A model generated the notes under the pieces. It was not told the DNA's origin and searched no databases. It saw only the letters and a program-made list of their open reading frames with translations. The translations under genes and the position numbers were made by a program. A stretch of DNA of 64,000 bases from Symsagittifera roscoffensis (Eukaryota > Xenacoelomorpha > Acoela > Convolutidae). Each line of letters opens with the position of its first letter. Within the stretch, counting starts at the first letter, position 1. The stretch spans positions 14,982,864-15,046,863 of the forward strand of contig NC_087071.1 of the NCBI RefSeq assembly GCF_963678635.1, in the 5' to 3' direction. This document shows positions 37,023-47,111 of the stretch, one piece after another.

Positions 37023-37040
37023 TGGCGCTCCTGGGTGTTA
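37023..37040 (+). promoter_or_regulatory. Candidate primer binding site
   Basis: TGGCGCTCCTGGGTGTTA begins 12 nt after the 5' LTR. A start of TGG followed by a GC-rich stretch is expected for a tRNA 3'-end complement. The tRNA is not identified, and the 12-nt gap is somewhat large for the family. Confidence 0.5.
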
Positions 37041-38278
37041 TTCTTTTATAACATCATGACCGGCGGAACCGTTAACGAGCACTCCGCGCCGAGCGGATGC
37101 TCACATTAACGCCCTTAATAGGCCTAAACCGCCGGGGCGGAAGGGTAGTTCGGAACGCGGAGGCCTTCCGGATTGCCGTGAATAGTTTTTTAACCTAGTT
37201 AAGACCGAAAATTCACGAACCAGGAAGGGTGGGGGGATCGGCCGTCTCCTCGTCCCCTGAGTGGTTGGTGACCAAAAACACTTAAAGATATAAGTAAAAC
37301 CAAACAAAAAATAGTATAGTACCCAAGAAAAACAAAAAACATAAAAAATAACCGAAAAAACCAAAAACAGTAAAAAAGTAAAAAATCAGTAGAAATCATC
37401 CCCCCAGACAAGATGTGATTCAACCCCCCCGTTTGTTGTTGATAGATATATTGTTGTTACAGGCATTTATATCAGTCAGGATCGTTACGATCAATTTTGT
37501 GGCCCGTTTGTGAGGCTTGTACTGTAGGGTTATTTGAGCATTTAAGCACGTTAATGATAAATTGCGCTCAATTCGGAAGGGTCCTGGGTGAAGACCGATC
37601 CGGCAAGCAGTACAAGGAGCAACAAGAAGGGGCTCAACGACAACAACAATCGACTGTTGGGTATCGTTAACAAGTTTTGTATCCCTTTTGGTACAAAAAG
37701 TAAGATAGTAATCTGTGGGGGGCTCGACAGTGCTGCACTGTAGTGACCCTTCACCGAACTGCGAATATCCGAGTTAAGCACCTTAATTCGGATAATAAAC
37801 AAACCCGGAGGGGTATAGTATTACTAATATTATTACTTATATAGCCTATATTAATAGTCTTATATCGTTTTTCAGTGAAAAACAACGAAAACAGACCGGT
37901 TTTTAGGGTCAAAATAGCGATATTTTGATCCCCCCACAAGTCGCGATTTTTGAGATATCGATATTTTTTGAAACGGAAAAAAGCGCTAAGTTAGTGTGTT
38001 ACATCGTAACTGCACTACTGTAATAAGTAGAACCGGTTAACTTTAGTTCGGAAGTGGTTGGAACTAGTTTGGTACCAAAAACCAAATTTTCCCATTTTTT
38101 GATAGTAAGAAACATTATAAAATCAGAAAAATTTTTGAAATCTTTGAGTTAGGACAGTAAAAATAGTTGTTCGGACAACGTCCACTAGTGAATCTACGAG
38201 TTTTAAAACCCGCTACCCGAAAGCCTTCCGGGTTGCAGAGAAATCGAACATAACGTGTTTGATTTGGTGGATTCATCA

Positions 38279-39215
38279 ATCCGGAGGGGTCCAGGTAGCA
38301 TAGTTTTTCGCAAATTTTTTCTACAAAAGCGTTTTAGATCGGGTCTTTTGCATTGAACTAGAAGAGTATAGGCCTTCTGAGCTCAGATCAATAATTTTTA
38401 GGTCGAAAGGACCAGATTTGCGGAAAAAGTTAGGCGGAACCTATAAGAGAGAAAATTTTTGAGTTTGGAAAAAAGACGTTTTGGTTAATAACTTTGGAAC
38501 TACAGAGCATATCGAGTTGATCTTGGTACCAATAGTACAGAGATTAGCTGAGCTTACTGACAGGATCGGGAAATTTCCCGGAAAAACGAGCGAGAAAATT
38601 TTTTGAGATTGTTTTTAGCAAATTACACAAATCCGGAGGGGTACACCCTTCACGTTTTATAAATTTTTCTGAAAAACCCTTATACCCCTACCAAAAGTTG
38701 ATAGCGATTGAACTAAATAACTTAGGACAGTTCTAGACAAAAAGGGAGGGCTGAAGGCACAAGACAACCATAATAGAGTCGAAATTAGGCAAGTGATAAG
38801 ACCCTTCACCGTTAGTGTGAATTGTCAAATAAGTGCCTTAACTTCAATCCGGAGGGGTCTAGGAAAGGACCCTATACCCTTCCCAGTTAATTCAAACAGC
38901 ATAAAAGCAACGCAGAACGTATCCGGAGGGGTATAAGCTGAAATTAAGAAAACTACGAAAAGCTACTTTGACAGAGCTAAGGGCTCCCAATCCGGAGGGG
39001 TCGAAATTTTTCAAAGTCAGAGGGGTCCGAATCCGGAGGGGTCTACTTTCCACAAAACCGGAGGGGTCCGAATCCGGAGGGGTCTTATAGTTGCTAATTC
39101 GGAGGGGTCCAAATCCGGAGGGGTCTACTATTAACTAACTCGGAGGGGTTCCAATCCGGAGGGGTCCATATTCTGACAGTCCGGAAGGGTCCTATTTGTG
39201 CCAATCCGGAGGGGT
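38279..39215 (+). repeat. CCGGAGGGGT array with 41-bp period in its core
   Basis: Cores start at 38281, 38633, 38849, 38923, 38992, 39017 (variant), 39033, 39058, 39074, 39099, 39115, 39140, 39156, 39181 and 39206. From 38992 to 39181 the spacing alternates 25 and 16 bp. The short interval is conserved (CCGAAT, CCAAAT or TCCAAT), whereas the 15-base interval is different each time but of constant length. This is a paired-site array with variable spacers. The inner TCCGGA is palindromic. It is not CRISPR: the repeats are too short and this is a eukaryotic retroelement. Confidence 0.92.
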
Positions 39216-39969
39216 ATTATTTTATTAAGGACTTAGGTAAACGAAAGAAAGACTAAAAAGCGAGAGGTATTAGGTTATTAATACACAGGCTAGGTATCAG
39301 TGACTGCACTGGTAACTTGCCTTTCAAAAAGAACCAGACTAATACAAAACAGGTCCGAACTCGGATATTCGCGACACTAAGTCTAAATTAAAAAGAGCGT
39401 GACTCATTGGTGTGGATTGAAGCATAATACGTTTTTGGGAAAAGTGACTGCCCTGAGGATTTTAGTAGGTCTAGCTCGGGCAGTCCGAAGGCAGATAGGT
39501 AACGACGCCCACTTGAGAAAATTACTGCCTTCAAAGTTTTGTCTGTTTGGTGCAGCACCAAGCAGGGAAAGCTTTTTCTTTAAAAGACAGGTTCGACTAT
39601 TGTACTGCGACCGACTAAGAGTACAAGACACATACGTTTTTTTTATATATACATTCATATTGTGTCAATATATATTTTTGTTTTTGATTTTAAATCAACG
39701 TACAGTGTGCTTGATTGGGTAGTGAATACACTATCTTTTAAATTGACTGATAACATCATATTGTGCTAGTTTCCAGATCTTTGGACCGATAATCGGTTAG
39801 TGTGAATAAATTTTATACAAACTGTACTCTGACAACATACAGGGATTCTTGGTCACTATTTAATAGAATCTTGTGGAATTTTTGTGTTGTGTCATTATTA
39901 TTGTTAATAAAACTATAAAGTCTCTAGCAATCGAGTTAATTATAGGTATTAAAAAGTGACAAATAGAAA

Positions 39970-41763
39970 ATGAGTCTAGACAAGTCAAGGATACCAAAAC
40001 GAGGTAATAATTCTAGAAAATTCATACCTGAAGTGCAAAGAAAAACGATGACCGATCCTTTTGTGGATTGGATCAAGCGATCCCGGTCCGATAAAGAGGA
40101 GACGGTTTCAGGCAGAATGGTTGAAACGAGAAGTCAGAAGACCTCAGAAGAGCGAAGAGAACTGTTAGAAGTGGAGGTCAATACGGACCATACCATGAAC
40201 GACAACCAGGGAGTAAATGGACTGGAAGGGAGAGGCAGAAGGCTGGCGAGTGAATCTACTCCGGTAGAACAAGGCCATGATTTTGCCACTTCCACCGGGA
40301 CATTGGATCGAGAGGAGATGTCGGAACTGTCCGACATCTCAACTGAAGTAACGGCAACTAGAAGATCTCCGACAGACAACACTATGATGGCAAGCGGAAC
40401 TGGGAAACAAACAACCTCATCATCGTTCTCAGAAAGAATGAAGAACACCTTCGGAAACATCTTTCCATTCAGCATGGGAGGAGGAGCAGGAAACGATGGT
40501 GAGTCCCAGGAGGAAGAGGATGAAGAGGAGCAAGGGGACTTTGGATCTCAAGTCAGCCTCAATAGTTCGATCCAGGAGAGTGAGGCACACGTCGGAAGAG
40601 AGACTGGAACCATGGACAAATTTGGTGTAGTGACAACGATAAGCAAAGAGGCAAACACACCGGGCCAGTCAAAGGACTTCGCGATTAGGACAAGTTCGGA
40701 GCCACAACCTGGAGAGAGTAGAACCAGAGGGCTTGGCAACGCGTTAATGGATCCTGAATTAAATAATGAAAAGACGTTGAAGCAGAGAGTCAAGGCCCGG
40801 ATCTCGACAAGCACGAAGTTACCTGGGACCGACAGGGTTACACCACCACTAGTGACGCCACTCATGGATAACGGGGCAGCACTAGAGGAAGCCTTAAACA
40901 ACATAGTGGGCAGTTTAGGAGAACAAAATGAACAGATGTCGATAAGGATGAGTGAACTAGAAAGAGCAGTTCACATTGAAAGAGAAAGTCTGCGGGAAGA
41001 AATAAACCGCAACAGACAAGAAGTTGGCAGAAGCGAAAAACGCTTGAAAGAAAGAACGGAAGAACATATGACGAGGAACTTGTCGCGAATGACAAGAGAG
41101 GCGGAACAGAGGGAGTTACGCTTAAGAGCCGACATGGAGAAGTTAAGATTTCAGCAAGAGCAGTCTCTTGGGTCTCTTGACACAAAGATAGACGCGATGA
41201 TGGAGAGGCGAACTCAGGTTATCATGGATAGGTTGAACGGGCTACTAAGCAGCAAGAGTGGACCAAAAGAAGGAGAGCCGAACTCGGGAGGTCCCAGCAG
41301 GGAACCGAGGGTGAACTTCAAAGAACATCAAAGGAGGAAGACGTATGGATCCACTAGAGGCAGGGGCAGTTCATCAGGCTATGCCACAAGGGGTAATACA
41401 GCATGGGGCCCGAACAGTAGAGCAAGTTCAACGGGGAACAGACAAACCTCGAACGAACGACCAACGCAAAGCACACATGCGACTGGGGGAAGCGATTCTG
41501 GCAACATGGGGCATACAAGCCCGAGGAGGAGTCATATGGGCCAAGCGGGAAACGCTCATGGTGATTCGGATTGCAGGGATGCACCGCACACAGAGCCTTC
41601 GACAAGGTGTGAGGACACTCAAGCGGGACACTCAAGGGATGCTACGGCAATGGCCACAGCATTTGAACCCCTGAACAGGTCTTTAGAGACATTCCTGACG
41701 AGGTTATCAAGAACCAATGAACGCAGTGAGAAGTCCAGAAGAGTCTTTAAGAAACCAAGATAA
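39970..41763 (+). CDS. Element A ORF1: coiled-coil, basic-tailed gag-region protein
   Basis: 597 codons. No homology recognised for the N-terminal part. About residues 1-60 are basic, there is an acidic run EEEDEEE near residue 180, and a long coiled coil spans roughly residues 300-415 (heptad-like, R/E-rich). The tail is rich in R, G, S and T (GSTRGRGSSSGYATRG) and likely nucleic-acid binding. It ends RRVFKKPR then TAA. The same frame continues without another stop through YKDESDGCIDTWIEVMKLHF into the capsid domain of ORF2. So the TAA at 41761-41763 either is a readthrough signal or is a mutation in one gag-pol reading frame. The start ATG follows an A-rich stretch. Confidence 0.8.
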   Translation: MSLDKSRIPKRGNNSRKFIPEVQRKTMTDPFVDWIKRSRSDKEETVSGRMVETRSQKTSEERRELLEVEVNTDHTMNDNQGVNGLEGRGRRLASESTPVEQGHDFATSTGTLDREEMSELSDISTEVTATRRSPTDNTMMASGTGKQTTSSSFSERMKNTFGNIFPFSMGGGAGNDGESQEEEDEEEQGDFGSQVSLNSSIQESEAHVGRETGTMDKFGVVTTISKEANTPGQSKDFAIRTSSEPQPGESRTRGLGNALMDPELNNEKTLKQRVKARISTSTKLPGTDRVTPPLVTPLMDNGAALEEALNNIVGSLGEQNEQMSIRMSELERAVHIERESLREEINRNRQEVGRSEKRLKERTEEHMTRNLSRMTREAEQRELRLRADMEKLRFQQEQSLGSLDTKIDAMMERRTQVIMDRLNGLLSSKSGPKEGEPNSGGPSREPRVNFKEHQRRKTYGSTRGRGSSSGYATRGNTAWGPNSRASSTGNRQTSNERPTQSTHATGGSDSGNMGHTSPRRSHMGQAGNAHGDSDCRDAPHTEPSTRCEDTQAGHSRDATAMATAFEPLNRSLETFLTRLSRTNERSEKSRRVFKKPR

Positions 41764-41808
41764 TACAAAGACGAATCTGATGGCTGTATTGATACCTGGA
41801 TAGAGGTA

Positions 41809-44800
41809 ATGAAGCTGCATTTCGAGGAAGAGGACTTGTCGGAGAGACAGGAATGCAGCGCGCTCACCAGCAACTTAGAAGGGACAGCCCTGAACTGTGT
41901 CATGGCCAAGAAACAGTATCAACGTGACACTGCTGAGAAAATCTTCGAAATCTTGTTAAACCGTTTCGGATCAGGGGTGCAGGGGCACCAGGCGATGATG
42001 CGCTTCGAGAAACGGAGGCAACGAGAAGATGAAACAATAGACAAGTTTCTCGATGATTTGGAAATGCTGAGAAGACGCAGCCAACCGGATGAGTCAAACC
42101 GAAGGATGAACCTGGCCGTAGCCTCAAAATTCATCGATGGTGTGAAAAATGATGAACTTCGTACGATGCTAGCAACGCATTACACACCACTATCAACTAA
42201 TGCGCCAACACCGGAGGAGTTGAGGCTCAAATCAAAAGAGTATCTTTTGTTGAAACCTCCTTCGAGATCTGGATATTACAAGAACAATTATGGAAATTTT
42301 AACAACGGACCAGCAAACCAAGGGAACAATTGGTACAAACCGAGGGATGATATGGACAAGAGACGTTCTTGTGCTAATTGCAGTTCAACAGACCATCATG
42401 TGTCAGCATGCCCAACTTACAAACAAGGCATGAAAGCAATAGGCTTTAGCCTCGAGGACGAAGATGCGTCAGAGTTGGATCATGAGGATTTCATGAGAGG
42501 AGTAATTGCGAAATTCGGCCCGAGGTGTTTCCTTTGTAATTTGGAAGGTCATTTTAAATCAGATTGTCCGCAATTCTGGGATGCAGTGGCAGACATCAAG
42601 CATCCAAGACATGAAGAAGCTTTGTCAGGAGTGAAAGCCAGCGAGGCTCGACTTTTGAGTGAAGCGGAGGCACGCAGAAAGGATAAACCTCAAGAGCTGG
42701 TGGCAAAGAAGATGCAAGCGGTAACAGAGGAAGCACGTGAACCGGAACCAGCAACTGCGGCCGATGACTTCAAAATCGATTATAGGGCAGCTGCGAGGGA
42801 TGCTATAAATAGAGTACAGCAGGAACTAGTGACGAAAGAGATTGAACAAAAGGTGAAACTCGAGCTGGAGAATGAAAAATTACAGGAGCAACTGAACGCC
42901 TTCGAAGCAACGGAAGTTGAAGAGGCAAAAGCACCAAGCAGCTTGAGCATGAAACTTAATGTTATCTCTGGTCAGAGGTTCGGTATGGCACCGCAAGGAA
43001 GTAAAACACAGTCGATAATCTCGGTGGCAGGGCATCAGGTAATCAGAAATCTGAGTGAACCGTCTGAGTTCACTTTGATGCATTTGGACACATATGCAGA
43101 CTATCTGAGGCAGATGGAGCCACGCACCGAGTCGAGGGCTGTGAGGGCACTACTAACGACGGGTGGCCCTCGCATGAAGAAACTTCATGGACGCTACCTA
43201 GAAGTCTATGGGCCGTATCAAGTGATGCTGAACGTGGATGGGATCAGCATCTACACCAGGACTTATGTAACAACAGATGATGACCAAATAGGGCAGATCT
43301 ATTTGGGAGAAGAGGAACTCAAGGTCCGCAGGATAGGCCATGACGCCATGATGGAACAAGACGCAGTACACATTGGATATGAAGCAGATGTGACAGCACA
43401 TCTGCTCGACACCAACGGAACAAAAATCGGAGTCACAGGGCTTCTGGACACAGGAGCGGTAGTGAGTGTGATGCCGATAAAAACTTGGGAAAGAATGGGC
43501 TTCACGCGGGAAGATCTGATTCCAACGAATCTCCGACTGGCTGCAGCCAATCGAGGAGCTATCTACGTAGCCGGAAGAACACCAATAACGGTCCTCCACA
43601 TGGGAGGACGGGATCTTTGGATGAGCTTCCTGGTGGTAGAGAATCTGGACGATGCCGACCAATTCATCTTGGGCAGAGATTTTGTCAGGAATTTTGACGT
43701 GATGGTTGATTTGAACAACGGTCTGATACGGATTAGAAACCCGGACCGAAAGTATGTTAAGAGACCAATTAATAGGATAATAACAGACGAAAATAAGGTA
43801 CCAGTTTTTTTGGATAGAAAAGTAAAATTACAACCAGGACAAGCTGTAGTAGCAATTTTTAGAATGAGAAATCTAAATTCGTTGAGTGATAGTAAACAGG
43901 TTTGCTTAGTACCGAATCCAAATAGTCAAAGTTCGGTGATTTTAGGCCGGAGCTTCTCGGTAACGCGAAACGGACTGTGTGTCAGTGTGTTGTTGAACAC
44001 ACTGGACACCACGGTTTCAATCCAGCGTGGAAAGAAGCTTGGCTACGCCTTGCCGATGAGGACCGACTATGAGGAGACAGAAAACTCGAAGAAATATAGT
44101 GTGAAAGACTGTCCTTATCATGCAAATAAAGATAAAATCTTAAAGAGAATTAATGAATTAAAATCTATTCATAAATTGTTTTCAATGAAATCCGAAACGG
44201 ACGACGGCTTATCAAGCTGCTCGAATTTTCCGGAACGCCCCTCGTCATATGAACTAGATTCTGACATACCGGTTTTGCCAGAAATAGAACATTTAAAAGG
44301 AAAAATAGGTGAGGGAGATTTTGAAAAATTGCGGGACCTCCTAAATCGGAACGCCGAGGTATTTTCAAAACATAAGGCGGACATCGGTTGCTGTAATTTC
44401 GTCGAACACGAAATCGAACTAGAAGAGGGCGCCGTTCCCCATAGGGAAGGCGCAAGGCGAATGACGCCACATAAATCGGAAGCGTGCCGAGCGGAAATAG
44501 AAATGTTGCTTGAATACGACATGATAGAACCCTCGAAATCGCCATGGGCTTGCGGAGTAGTAATGGCGAAAAAGAAAGGGGGGCAGCTTAGATTTTGTTG
44601 CGACTTTCGTTACTTGAACGCGGTAACGATAAAAGATGCGTACCCGATACCGCGAATAGACGAGAGCCTATCTAAACTTGGTGATGCCAAGTTCTTCACC
44701 ACATTGGACTTAGGTTCTGCCTTCTGGCAGGTTCCCTTGCGGAAAAAGGATAGGGAGAAAACCGGTTTCGCGTGCGAATTGGGGTTGTACCAGTGGAAGA

Positions 44801-46698
44801 GGATGCCCTTCGGCTTGTGCAATGCAACAGCAACTTTTCAAAGGCTGATGGCTCAGGCTTTGACAGGAGTGACCAAAAAGTACGGGAATCTCTTGATGTG
44901 CTACGTGGATGATGTAGTCATAGCGACACCGACCCTGGAGGATCACATTGATCGGCTCGATGAGGTCTTCGGATGTATGAAAAGAGCAGGCTTGAAATGC
45001 AAACCATCGAAATGTGAAATCCTTAGGGATTCGATCAAGTACCTGGGAAGAATGGTGGACAGGCATGGTGTGAGGCCAGATCCAGAAGCAGTAGAGGCTG
45101 TGCTGACATGGAAGGCTCCGAGGACGGACACACAGCTAATGAGCTTCCTGGGGTTTGCCAATTATTACCGTGAATTCATTAAAGGATATGCGGACAAGGT
45201 GTACCCGATGCAGAAGCTGATGCGCAACAAAGGGAAAAAGTTCGAATGGAACGATGAGGCACAGGTTGCTTTCGAGAACATAAAGCGGGAACTGTGCGAA
45301 GCGCCAGTGCTGGGCGTGCCTACAGAAAAGGGCATGTATGTTCTCGACACAGACGCATCGGTGGTGGCAATCTCAGGAATCTTGCATCAAGAGCAAGAAT
45401 GGAACGGAAGAACAGTTCTCCGTCCCATTGCATACGGCAGCAAAGTCTTGAGTGACACAGAGATGAAATATGGCGCACCAAAAGCAGAAATGTTTGCAGT
45501 AGTCACCTTTGTGGAGAAGTACCGTGCATACTTGGGGAGCGCTCCCTTCAAGTTACGCGTGGACAACAGAGCGTTATCCTGGTTGAAGACCTACTCGATG
45601 GATCAGAGTTATATTGGTAGATGGATAGTAAGACTGGATGGCTACCACATGATAATCGAACATAGGATGCGTGATAAACACCAGAATGCTGACAGCCTCA
45701 GCAAGAAAACTGAGTTCTATGAAAGATTGGAGCAGAAGCAGGCCAATCAGGCGGAAATAAAGGAGGGATTCTCGTTTCTGGACAAAGAAACTTATGAAGA
45801 GCTTCCCTTAACGAGATGGTTGGATAAATCAGGACATCCAATTCCAGGGCACCCTGAGCTACCTGTAGAGAAAGCAGCCGAGATAAAGATCCTGTCCAAG
45901 GAGGACCCGGTCCCCTTGGATTTGTTGCTGCGCTCGAACCTGGTCCAGCAAGAACTCTCTCGCATGAATATAAACAGCCTCTCATTATTGGATAAAACGG
46001 TGCAAGTCACACCACAAGTAATGCGGATGCTGGGTGGATTGTTAGAAAGAGAAGTGACCAGAGATGACCCCGAGTGGACAGCAGCAATGGCATCGCTAAC
46101 AGTCAGTGAGAAGGTGAAGATCATGCCGTCCAGACGACAGCACGAAAGGGATTGTAGGACAATAGTTCAGCAACTAGTATCCTCAATACCCCAGGAGATT
46201 TTAACAAGTACTTCTTACGGACAGAAAGAACAGGGGAGCAGCAAGCGAAAGAAAACCGTCACCTTTGTACACCGGGATAAAGAGGGTGAAGTTGTAGAAC
46301 AAAATCTGCTGCAAGACTATTCGTCCGGGGAGAAGGATGATGAGAAGAACGAGCGATCACAAGATCAACACCCGGGACAAGGAATATTGTCCGGGGAGTC
46401 TGAGATAAACGAGGAAATTCCTGATGAGAAACAGGACCGAGAGAACAAGGTTTTGTCCGGGGAGTTCAGATGGATGCGAAGAAAGCACAGACATGATCTG
46501 GAGGAGCGTGCAGTCTCCAGCACAACCTCTTCGACGGATGATGATTCCCGAAACTCAGGAATGGACACCTATTCAGACAGGAACTCGAGTTCAGGATCCG
46601 AACTGTCAGAACTGGCGATACACACGCTACTAGTGGAAACTCGGGCGAGAGACCTGGAAGAGAGGTGTACCAGGATCCTGACAGTGATCGCTACCTAA
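41809..46698 (+). CDS. Element A gag-pol: capsid, zinc knuckles, protease, RT, RNase H
   Basis: 1629 codons. Residues 1-150 form a Ty3-type capsid domain. Two CX2CX4HX4C knuckles are at about 188-201 (CANCSSTDHHVSAC) and 240-253 (CFLCNLEGHFKSDC). The aspartic protease motif LLDTGAVVSVMP is near 546. RT runs about 880-1100 with TTLDLGSAFWQVPL, FGLCNATATFQRLM and the catalytic CYVDDVV at 1031-1037. RNase H runs about 1165-1300, with the first aspartate in DTDAS, the glutamate in PKAEMFA and a third aspartate in RVDNRALSWL. The last 300 residues are a Ser/Glu-rich linker with repeated LSGE. The frame begins in phase with ORF1, so ATG 41809 may not be the true start. It ends at TAA 46696, before the integrase, which lies in another frame. 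Confidence 0.95.
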   Translation: MKLHFEEEDLSERQECSALTSNLEGTALNCVMAKKQYQRDTAEKIFEILLNRFGSGVQGHQAMMRFEKRRQREDETIDKFLDDLEMLRRRSQPDESNRRMNLAVASKFIDGVKNDELRTMLATHYTPLSTNAPTPEELRLKSKEYLLLKPPSRSGYYKNNYGNFNNGPANQGNNWYKPRDDMDKRRSCANCSSTDHHVSACPTYKQGMKAIGFSLEDEDASELDHEDFMRGVIAKFGPRCFLCNLEGHFKSDCPQFWDAVADIKHPRHEEALSGVKASEARLLSEAEARRKDKPQELVAKKMQAVTEEAREPEPATAADDFKIDYRAAARDAINRVQQELVTKEIEQKVKLELENEKLQEQLNAFEATEVEEAKAPSSLSMKLNVISGQRFGMAPQGSKTQSIISVAGHQVIRNLSEPSEFTLMHLDTYADYLRQMEPRTESRAVRALLTTGGPRMKKLHGRYLEVYGPYQVMLNVDGISIYTRTYVTTDDDQIGQIYLGEEELKVRRIGHDAMMEQDAVHIGYEADVTAHLLDTNGTKIGVTGLLDTGAVVSVMPIKTWERMGFTREDLIPTNLRLAAANRGAIYVAGRTPITVLHMGGRDLWMSFLVVENLDDADQFILGRDFVRNFDVMVDLNNGLIRIRNPDRKYVKRPINRIITDENKVPVFLDRKVKLQPGQAVVAIFRMRNLNSLSDSKQVCLVPNPNSQSSVILGRSFSVTRNGLCVSVLLNTLDTTVSIQRGKKLGYALPMRTDYEETENSKKYSVKDCPYHANKDKILKRINELKSIHKLFSMKSETDDGLSSCSNFPERPSSYELDSDIPVLPEIEHLKGKIGEGDFEKLRDLLNRNAEVFSKHKADIGCCNFVEHEIELEEGAVPHREGARRMTPHKSEACRAEIEMLLEYDMIEPSKSPWACGVVMAKKKGGQLRFCCDFRYLNAVTIKDAYPIPRIDESLSKLGDAKFFTTLDLGSAFWQVPLRKKDREKTGFACELGLYQWKRMPFGLCNATATFQRLMAQALTGVTKKYGNLLMCYVDDVVIATPTLEDHIDRLDEVFGCMKRAGLKCKPSKCEILRDSIKYLGRMVDRHGVRPDPEAVEAVLTWKAPRTDTQLMSFLGFANYYREFIKGYADKVYPMQKLMRNKGKKFEWNDEAQVAFENIKRELCEAPVLGVPTEKGMYVLDTDASVVAISGILHQEQEWNGRTVLRPIAYGSKVLSDTEMKYGAPKAEMFAVVTFVEKYRAYLGSAPFKLRVDNRALSWLKTYSMDQSYIGRWIVRLDGYHMIIEHRMRDKHQNADSLSKKTEFYERLEQKQANQAEIKEGFSFLDKETYEELPLTRWLDKSGHPIPGHPELPVEKAAEIKILSKEDPVPLDLLLRSNLVQQELSRMNINSLSLLDKTVQVTPQVMRMLGGLLEREVTRDDPEWTAAMASLTVSEKVKIMPSRRQHERDCRTIVQQLVSSIPQEILTSTSYGQKEQGSSKRKKTVTFVHRDKEGEVVEQNLLQDYSSGEKDDEKNERSQDQHPGQGILSGESEINEEIPDEKQDRENKVLSGEFRWMRRKHRHDLEERAVSSTTSSTDDDSRNSGMDTYSDRNSSSGSELSELAIHTLLVETRARDLEERCTRILTVIAT

Positions 46699-47111
46699 TA
46701 CCAAGCGAAAGAGTCTTTGACAACGCAGCGGATGACTTAGAAACGATAGCGGTATCGAAACGTTCGATAAGCCTGTTGCCGCAGAAAGAGGTAGTCAGGA
46801 CTGATCTTCAGCCGTTTCAGCAAGAAACACAACCGTTGGCGAAGATTTGGTGCGTTAAGATGGAAGAAGACACACATCAGCCCAACGAGCTGAATAGTCA
46901 AATGAGAGTCATGAAGACGTACTTGAAGGCGAGATAAAGACTCTCGGACCTTCTAAGGGCGCAGAGAAATGATCGCATGACAAGCAACCTAAAAAGGTGG
47001 ATAGAAAACGGTGCACCTGACAAAGGTGACCTAGAAGAAGACAGCTATAGGATCCTGAGACAATACTTCATGCAGTAGGAGGGGAGATTATATCTGAACA
47101 AGGACGGGATC
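46665..47111 (+). pseudogene. Pol linker before integrase, interrupted
   Basis: After the gag-pol frame ends, coding sense continues one frame over. It reads DPDSDRYLIPSERVFDNAAD and on to LKAR, then TAA at 46935-46937. It then has a typical pre-integrase stretch (LSDLLRAQRND...WIENG), TAG at about 47076-47078, and EGRLYLNKDGIVACRR, which runs straight into the integrase frame. One frameshift and two stop codons therefore separate RNase H from integrase in this copy. Confidence 0.7.

Larger units (their letters stand above)
37011..39969 (+). other. Long leader (5' UTR) of element A
   Basis: About 3 kb between the 5' LTR and ORF1. No credible ORF. It carries a candidate primer binding site near 37023 and, from 37804 on, at least 15 copies of CCGGAGGGGT or one-base variants. 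It also has two copies of CCTTCCGG (37154 and 38224 regions) that could pair with them. Such a leader is available for packaging signals, insulator-type protein sites or translation control. Confidence 0.75.

Noticed and set aside
38992-39215. CRISPR-like repeat-spacer array
   Set aside because: Units are short and paired, spacers are 15 bases, and the array lies in the leader of a eukaryotic LTR element with no cas genes.
43198-43662. Minus-strand ORF of 154 codons within pol
   Set aside because: Antisense shadow of the protease region; no family motif.
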